The notes beneath the pieces are model-generated. The model worked only from the letters and a program-made list of their open reading frames with translations. It made no database searches and was not told the DNA's origin. DNA of 19,602 nt, taken from the NCBI GenBank assembly GCA_020060215.1, contig JAGVAP010000144.1:1-19602 (forward strand). Direction: 5' to 3'. Both the position numbers and the translations under genes were made by a program. This DNA is from Deltaproteobacteria bacterium (GTDB taxonomy: Bacteria; Desulfobacterota; DSM-4660; Desulfatiglandales; HGW-15). Within the stretch, counting starts at the first letter, position 1. Each line of letters starts with the position of its first letter. This document shows positions 15,172-19,602 of the stretch, piece by piece.

Positions 15172-18100
15172 AGGAATGGCGGATTTCAAGGACTTCGATC
15201 TGCTCCATGTGCCCCTGGAGGGGGCCGGCCTGATCGAGGCGAGTGCGGGTACGGGAAAGAGCTTCTCCATTGCAGGGCTTTTCCTGAGGCTCGTCCTCGA
15301 GCATCGGATGCCCGTCCATGAGATCCTCGTGGTCACCTTCACGCAGGCTGCCACCGAAGAGCTTCGTGTCCGCATACGCAGGACCCTGCGGGATGCACAG
15401 GAGGCCTTTGCAGGCGGGAGCCCCAGGGATGCGTTCGTGCGGGGGCTCCTCGACCGAGAAGAGGATCGCGCAAAGGCGTGCAGTCTCTTGAATACCGCCC
15501 TGAGGGATTTCGATCGCGCGGCCGTGATGACGATCCACGGGTTCTGCTGGCGGGTGCTGAAAGAGAACGCCTTTGAAAGCCTGAGCATGTTCGACGCGGA
15601 GCTGGTGACCGGCCAGGAACTGATCAAGTCCGAGGTCGTCGACGATTTCTGGCGGAAGCACCTCTATACCGAAACCGGCTTGTTCGTGCAGTATGCCCTG
15701 CAGAACGGCTTCCGTCCGGAGACCCTGACGGCCCTCCTGGGAAACCGCGTCGGCCGGCCTTTTCTCAAGGTCATCCCGGCGACGGGGCCGGTCGACGCGT
15801 CCGGGGAGGAGCGTGCATGGACGGCGGCTTTCGAAACCCTGCGATCGGCCTGGCCGTCTGTGCGGGGGGAGGTGGGTGAAGCACTCCTGAATGCGGACGG
15901 ACTCAAGAGGAACTGCTACAACAAAGAGAAGGTTCCTGCCTGGATGGCGTCGATGGATGCATTCCTCTCCAATCCCCATGCCGCGTCGAAGCTGTTTGCC
16001 GGGTTCGAGAAGTTCACGAGCTCCGAGCACTGCCGCATCGTCAAGAAGGGCTGCGCGCCCCCGGCCCACCCCTTTTTCGAGATGTGCGACGACTTGGTCC
16101 GCACCCATGAATCGCTCCTGCGTCTCTATGAACAGAAGCTGATGGGGCTCAAGGCCGAGCTGTTCAGGTTTGCGGCCGCCGAGCTGGCCGCTCGAAAGAA
16201 GAAGAGGAACATCCTCTACTACGATGATCTGCTGCTGAACCTCCTCCAGGCGCTGCAGGGAAAGGCCGGGGAAGAACTGGGCCGGGCCATTCACACCAAG
16301 TACCGGGCCGCGCTGATCGACGAATTCCAGGACACGGATCCGCTTCAGTACGCCATCTTCAAAGAGGCCTTCGGCGGAAGACCCGGGGTCCTCTTCCTCA
16401 TCGGAGACCCGAAGCAATCCATTTATGGATTCAGGGGCGCGGATCTCTTTGCATACATGGAGGCGGCGAGAGGTATTCGGAAGCGCTTTACGCTGAGAGA
16501 GAACTGGCGTTCGGCGCCCGGCCTGGTCAAGGCGGTCAACCTCCTCTTCGAAGGCCGCCCGTGCCCCTTTGTCTACGAGGACATCCGGTTTCATCCGTGC
16601 CTGCCGGCGCCGGGTGGGCCTACCGAAGTCCTCTCCATAGACTCGCAGCCGCAACCGGGTTTCCGTTTCTGGGTCATGGAACCGCATGAGCCCGATCCCG
16701 CCAAAGGGATACCGAAGACGGAGGCCAGGAAGGCCATATCCCTGGCCGCGGCCGGTGAGATCGCTCGCCTCCTCCGCCTCGGGGGAGAGGGGAGGGGACT
16801 GCTGGGGGGCAGGCCGATCGCGGAAGAGGACATCGCGGTTCTGGTGCGGAAGAACAAGGAGGCCGTGCAGATCCAGCAGGTCCTTGCCGGCTTCCGTATC
16901 CCCAGCGTGCTCTACGGCACCGGGAATCTCTTCGACTCCCATGAGGCCATGGAGGTGGAAAGGGTCCTCTCCGCAATCGCGGCACCGGAAAACGGCAGGC
17001 TGCTCAAGGCGGCCCTGGCCACGGACATCCTGGGACTTGGGGCGGAGGACCTGGAGGAGCTGGTCCTGCGGGAAAAGCCGTGGAACGAATGGGTCGTGCG
17101 CTTCAAGCAGTACCAGGATCTCTGGATCACCCGGGGGTTCATGCGGATGTTCCGCCAATTCCTCAGCCGGGAAAGGGTGCTGAGCAGGATCATGAAGTTC
17201 CACGACGGCGAGAGGCGCTGCACGAATCTCCTCCACCTGGCCGAACTCCTCCACAAGACCGGCCTCGACAGGAGGCTGAGCGGGTCAGGCCTGATCCAGT
17301 GGTTGTCCACCCGGCGCGCCGGTGCGGCCATGGAGCCGGAGGAGCACCCGATCCGGCTCGAGAGCGACGAGAAGGCGGTCAAACTGGTGACCGTGCACAA
17401 AAGCAAGGGGCTCGAATATCCGATCGTGTTCTGCCCTTTCAGCTGGGAGGGCTCAAGGCTGCGGAATTCACAGGAGCCGTTCACCTTCCATGCCGAAAAC
17501 ACCCCTTCCAGCCTTTTCCTGGACCTGGGTTCGGAACATGCGGAGGAGAACCGGAAGAAGGCGGAAGAGGAGATCCTTTCGGAGAACCTGCGCCTGCTCT
17601 ATGTGAGCCTGACACGCGCAAAGGCGGGGTGTACGCTCGTCTGGGGCCCGTTCCACGAGGCCGAGACTTCCGCCCCGGCCTATCTCCTGTATCCGCCCTC
17701 TCGCCACCACTCCGAGGGCGTGGTGGAGTCCACGAGGAAAGCCTGCCAGGAGGCCGAAAAGGATTTCACGGGCAGGCTGAGGGGGCTCCAAGACAGGGCA
17801 GGAGGGGACATTGCGATCGAACCCCTCCCGACCCTCGAAGGAGATCCCCAGGCCCCAAGGGCGGAAGGAGAGAAGACCCTCTCCTGCAGGACCTTCAGGG
17901 GGAATATCGACCGGGAGCAGGGATTCGCAAGCTTTTCATCACTCGTCTCCATGCAGGGGGGCGCTGCGGATCCGTTCGACCACGACCGATTCGAAGTGAC
18001 CGCTCCGGCCGCCGTTCCTGAAGAACAGGCTTCCGGCTTCTTTTCCTTCCCCGCGGGCATGAGGTCCGGGAGTCTCCTCCACGACCTCTTTGAGAACCTG

Positions 18101-18778
18101 GAATTCACCGGCCGGGATCCGGACTGCACGAGGGGAATCGTGAGGGACATCCTCCTGCGATACGGCTATGCCCCGGCATGGGAGGATGAGGTCTGCAGGA
18201 TGGCCGAAAAGGTGCTGCAGGTCGCTCTGGATCCGGCAGACCCCGGTCTACGGCTATCGGAGATCGACCGGGAGGATCGGCTGCATGAGGTGGAGTTCTA
18301 CTGGCCACTTAAGAGGGTTACGGCGGCAGAACTGGCCGGAGCTCTGACAGACCATGGGGTGGAGGTGCCGTCGGAGTTTGCGGAGCGGATCGGAAGGCTG
18401 GAGTTTGCCCCCCTCCGCGGTTTCATGAGGGGCTTCATGGACCTGCTGTTCCGTTACAGGGGCCGCTACTACCTGGTGGACTGGAAGTCGAACGATCTCG
18501 GCAAGAGGGTGGAAGACTACGGCCCGGTGGAACTGGGACTGGCCATGCAGAAGGGGTACTACGTCCTCCAGTATCTGATCTACACGGTCGCCGTCCACCA
18601 GTTCCTGAAACTCCGCCACCGGGGCTACAGGTACGAGGATCACTTCGGCGGGGTCTTCTACATCTTCCTGCGAGGGGTGGATCCGTCGCGGGGATCGGAT
18701 TTCGGTATCTACAGGGCGAGACCCTCGGAGGACCTGGTCCGGGATCTGGCCGCCGTGCTGATCGAGGGAGAGGAATGA
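15164..18778 (+). CDS. recB: Exodeoxyribonuclease V subunit beta (RecB helicase-nuclease)
   Basis: RecB is the 3'-5' SF1A helicase and sole nuclease of RecBCD. Helicase motifs in order: Walker A ASAGTGKS (26-33); motif II ALIDEFQDTDPLQY (about 382-395); motif III LIGDPKQSIYGFRGADL (about 412-428); motif IV LRENWRSAPGLV; motif V TVHKSKGLEYPIVF (about 743-756); motif VI LLYVSLTRAK (about 811-820). The C-terminal nuclease keeps GFMDLL, then YLVDWKSNDLG (about 1103-1113; the DxK matches the E. coli D1080/K1082 pair) and the QY of VLQYLIYTV. The 1204-residue length is normal. ATG 15164 is chosen because GGAG (15153-15156) lies 7 nt upstream and it overlaps the recC stop; ATG 15176 is the alternative. 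It appears complete and active. Confidence 0.96.
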   Translation: MSEGMADFKDFDLLHVPLEGAGLIEASAGTGKSFSIAGLFLRLVLEHRMPVHEILVVTFTQAATEELRVRIRRTLRDAQEAFAGGSPRDAFVRGLLDREEDRAKACSLLNTALRDFDRAAVMTIHGFCWRVLKENAFESLSMFDAELVTGQELIKSEVVDDFWRKHLYTETGLFVQYALQNGFRPETLTALLGNRVGRPFLKVIPATGPVDASGEERAWTAAFETLRSAWPSVRGEVGEALLNADGLKRNCYNKEKVPAWMASMDAFLSNPHAASKLFAGFEKFTSSEHCRIVKKGCAPPAHPFFEMCDDLVRTHESLLRLYEQKLMGLKAELFRFAAAELAARKKKRNILYYDDLLLNLLQALQGKAGEELGRAIHTKYRAALIDEFQDTDPLQYAIFKEAFGGRPGVLFLIGDPKQSIYGFRGADLFAYMEAARGIRKRFTLRENWRSAPGLVKAVNLLFEGRPCPFVYEDIRFHPCLPAPGGPTEVLSIDSQPQPGFRFWVMEPHEPDPAKGIPKTEARKAISLAAAGEIARLLRLGGEGRGLLGGRPIAEEDIAVLVRKNKEAVQIQQVLAGFRIPSVLYGTGNLFDSHEAMEVERVLSAIAAPENGRLLKAALATDILGLGAEDLEELVLREKPWNEWVVRFKQYQDLWITRGFMRMFRQFLSRERVLSRIMKFHDGERRCTNLLHLAELLHKTGLDRRLSGSGLIQWLSTRRAGAAMEPEEHPIRLESDEKAVKLVTVHKSKGLEYPIVFCPFSWEGSRLRNSQEPFTFHAENTPSSLFLDLGSEHAEENRKKAEEEILSENLRLLYVSLTRAKAGCTLVWGPFHEAETSAPAYLLYPPSRHHSEGVVESTRKACQEAEKDFTGRLRGLQDRAGGDIAIEPLPTLEGDPQAPRAEGEKTLSCRTFRGNIDREQGFASFSSLVSMQGGAADPFDHDRFEVTAPAAVPEEQASGFFSFPAGMRSGSLLHDLFENLEFTGRDPDCTRGIVRDILLRYGYAPAWEDEVCRMAEKVLQVALDPADPGLRLSEIDREDRLHEVEFYWPLKRVTAAELAGALTDHGVEVPSEFAERIGRLEFAPLRGFMRGFMDLLFRYRGRYYLVDWKSNDLGKRVEDYGPVELGLAMQKGYYVLQYLIYTVAVHQFLKLRHRGYRYEDHFGGVFYIFLRGVDPSRGSDFGIYRARPSEDLVRDLAAVLIEGEE

Positions 18779-18791
18779 TGCTCGCGCAGAA

Positions 18792-18866
18792 CCGCAGTGA
18801 CGCAGAGAAACGGAAGAAGGCATCGGGTGATCCAGTCTTTCTTGCTCATTCTCAGCGTCTCAGCGG
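18792..18866. repeat. Imperfect inverted repeat in the recB-recD gap
   Basis: Arm 1, CCGCAGTGACGCAGAGAA (18792-18809), is complementary at 15 of 18 positions to arm 2, TTCTCAGCGTCTCAGCGG (18849-18866), with 39 nt between. The arms resemble the CGCAGAGACGCAGAG / CTCTGCGTCTCTGCG repeats scattered between genes in many bacteria. The gap holds no convincing gene: a 44-codon ORF starting at an ATGA overlap with recB (18778) is out of frame with recD and looks spurious. Confidence 0.8.
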
Positions 18867-18890
18867 GAGAACACAAAGAGGTGCCTGGAA

Positions 18891-19602
18891 GTGGATCTGC
18901 TTGAGCTGAAGGAGGCGGGGGAGATTTCGGATCTGGATCTGCACTTCGGAAGACTCATGGAGAGGCTGGCCACCTCTCCGTGCCCGGAGCTTGCGGCCGC
19001 CGCCGCGCTTGCCAGCGCAACGACCAGGGAAGGTCACATCTGCCTGGATCTTTCCAGCGTCGCTTCGGTGGGTGCCGACGCCGGCGGCCTGCTCGCGAGA
19101 CTCAGAAGCAGCGGGGTGGTGGGCGGTCCGGGAGAGTTCAAACCGCTGGTGGCGGACAAACAGGGGAGGCTCTATCTCTATCGTTATTGGGAGTACGAGA
19201 AGAGGCTCGCGGAATGGATCCGTCGGCAGGCGAGCGAGAAGCCGCGACCCATGGAAGCCGGGATCCTCTCCGAGCGCCTGGAGAGGCTGTTCCCTGGATC
19301 CGGGTCCGAGGAGGTGGATTGGCAAAGGGTCTCGGCGCTCGTGGCCGTAACGAAGAAGTTCGTGGTGATCTCCGGCGGACCCGGTACAGGCAAGACCACC
19401 ACTGCGGCCAAGGTCCTGGCCATGCTCCTGGAGGACGCCCGGCCTCTCTCCCTTCGCATCGGGCTGGCCGCACCCACGGGGAAAGGGGCCGCCCGCCTCC
19501 AGTCCGCAATCCATGTGGCAAAAGGCTCCCTCCGGTGCAGCGATCAGATCAAGAGCGGACTCCCCCTGTCCGCATCCACGATCCATCGCCTGCTCGGCCC
19601 CA
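18891..19602 (+). CDS. recD: Exodeoxyribonuclease V subunit alpha (RecD), 3' end outside window
   Basis: RecD is the 5'-3' SF1B helicase of RecBCD. About 237 residues are seen and the frame stays open to the window end. The N-terminal domain starts MDLLELKEAGEISDLDLHF and includes GRLYLYRYWEYEKRLAEWI, a RecD hallmark. Walker A is GGPGTGKTTTAAK (162-174, catalytic Lys168), followed by motif Ia LAAPTGKGAARLQ and STIHRLLG. The start is GTG 18891, with AGAGGTG (18877-18883) 7 nt upstream. Unlike recC-recB, recB and recD are 112 bp apart with an inverted repeat between, but the order still implies one operon. Confidence 0.95.
   Translation, partial: MDLLELKEAGEISDLDLHFGRLMERLATSPCPELAAAAALASATTREGHICLDLSSVASVGADAGGLLARLRSSGVVGGPGEFKPLVADKQGRLYLYRYWEYEKRLAEWIRRQASEKPRPMEAGILSERLERLFPGSGSEEVDWQRVSALVAVTKKFVVISGGPGTGKTTTAAKVLAMLLEDARPLSLRIGLAAPTGKGAARLQSAIHVAKGSLRCSDQIKSGLPLSASTIHRLLGP

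Noticed and set aside
14924..17254. Long minus-strand open frame (776 codons) opposite recC and recB
   Set aside because: It lies fully antisense to recC and recB with intact motifs; the translation is Pro/Arg/Gly-rich with no domain. Long antisense frames are expected in GC-rich DNA.
18778..18912. 44-codon ORF starting at the ATGA overlap with recB
   Set aside because: It runs through the inverted repeat and into recD in another frame, and its composition shows no protein character.

Overview
The window is GC-rich chromosomal DNA. Gene content and style (HDOD and metallo-beta-lactamase pair, RecC-RecB-RecD order, HU, Pro/Glu-rich accessory proteins, scattered REP-like repeats) suggest a deltaproteobacterial (Desulfobacterota-type) lineage. 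That placement is inference; no rRNA or other marker is present to settle it. No tRNA, rRNA, CRISPR array, transposase or phage gene was seen.

Region 1 (1-3692) is ordinary metabolism. It holds the 3' part of an amidase-signature amidohydrolase on the + strand. Facing it on the - strand is a two-gene unit: a ketopantoate-reductase-type enzyme followed by a zinc alcohol dehydrogenase of the CAD2/AdhA-like type. A 60-residue two-helix membrane protein is read divergently from that unit. The gap between the amidase and the dehydrogenase carries REP-like palindromes.

Region 2 (3823-5657) is a + strand pair that is probably co-transcribed: an HDOD-domain signalling protein and a metallo-beta-lactamase-fold hydrolase whose ribosome binding site lies across the HDOD stop codon.

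Region 3 (5708-11483) is the most unusual part. A - strand operon reads: orphan ParA/Soj-type ATPase, a possible 30-codon small ORF joined to both neighbours by ATGA stop/start overlaps, a 137-residue protein of unknown function with an acidic tail, and a 524-residue protein with an unrecognised N-terminus, a long Pro/Glu-rich linker, two topoisomerase-type zinc ribbons and an Arg-rich tail. Read divergently is an 825-residue protein made of an unrecognised N-terminal domain, about 350 very acidic residues with 44-residue tandem repeats, and a C-terminal FGE-sulfatase (SUMF1-like) domain that lacks the catalytic cysteine pair. No ParB partner or parS-like site was recognised. Together these genes form the best candidate for an undescribed system; that they work together is inference from position and architecture only.

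Region 4 (11626-19602) is DNA maintenance: an HU gene closed by a good intrinsic terminator, then recC, recB and the 5' part of recD. recC and recB overlap, while recB and recD are separated by 112 bp holding an imperfect inverted repeat of a type widely scattered in bacterial genomes.
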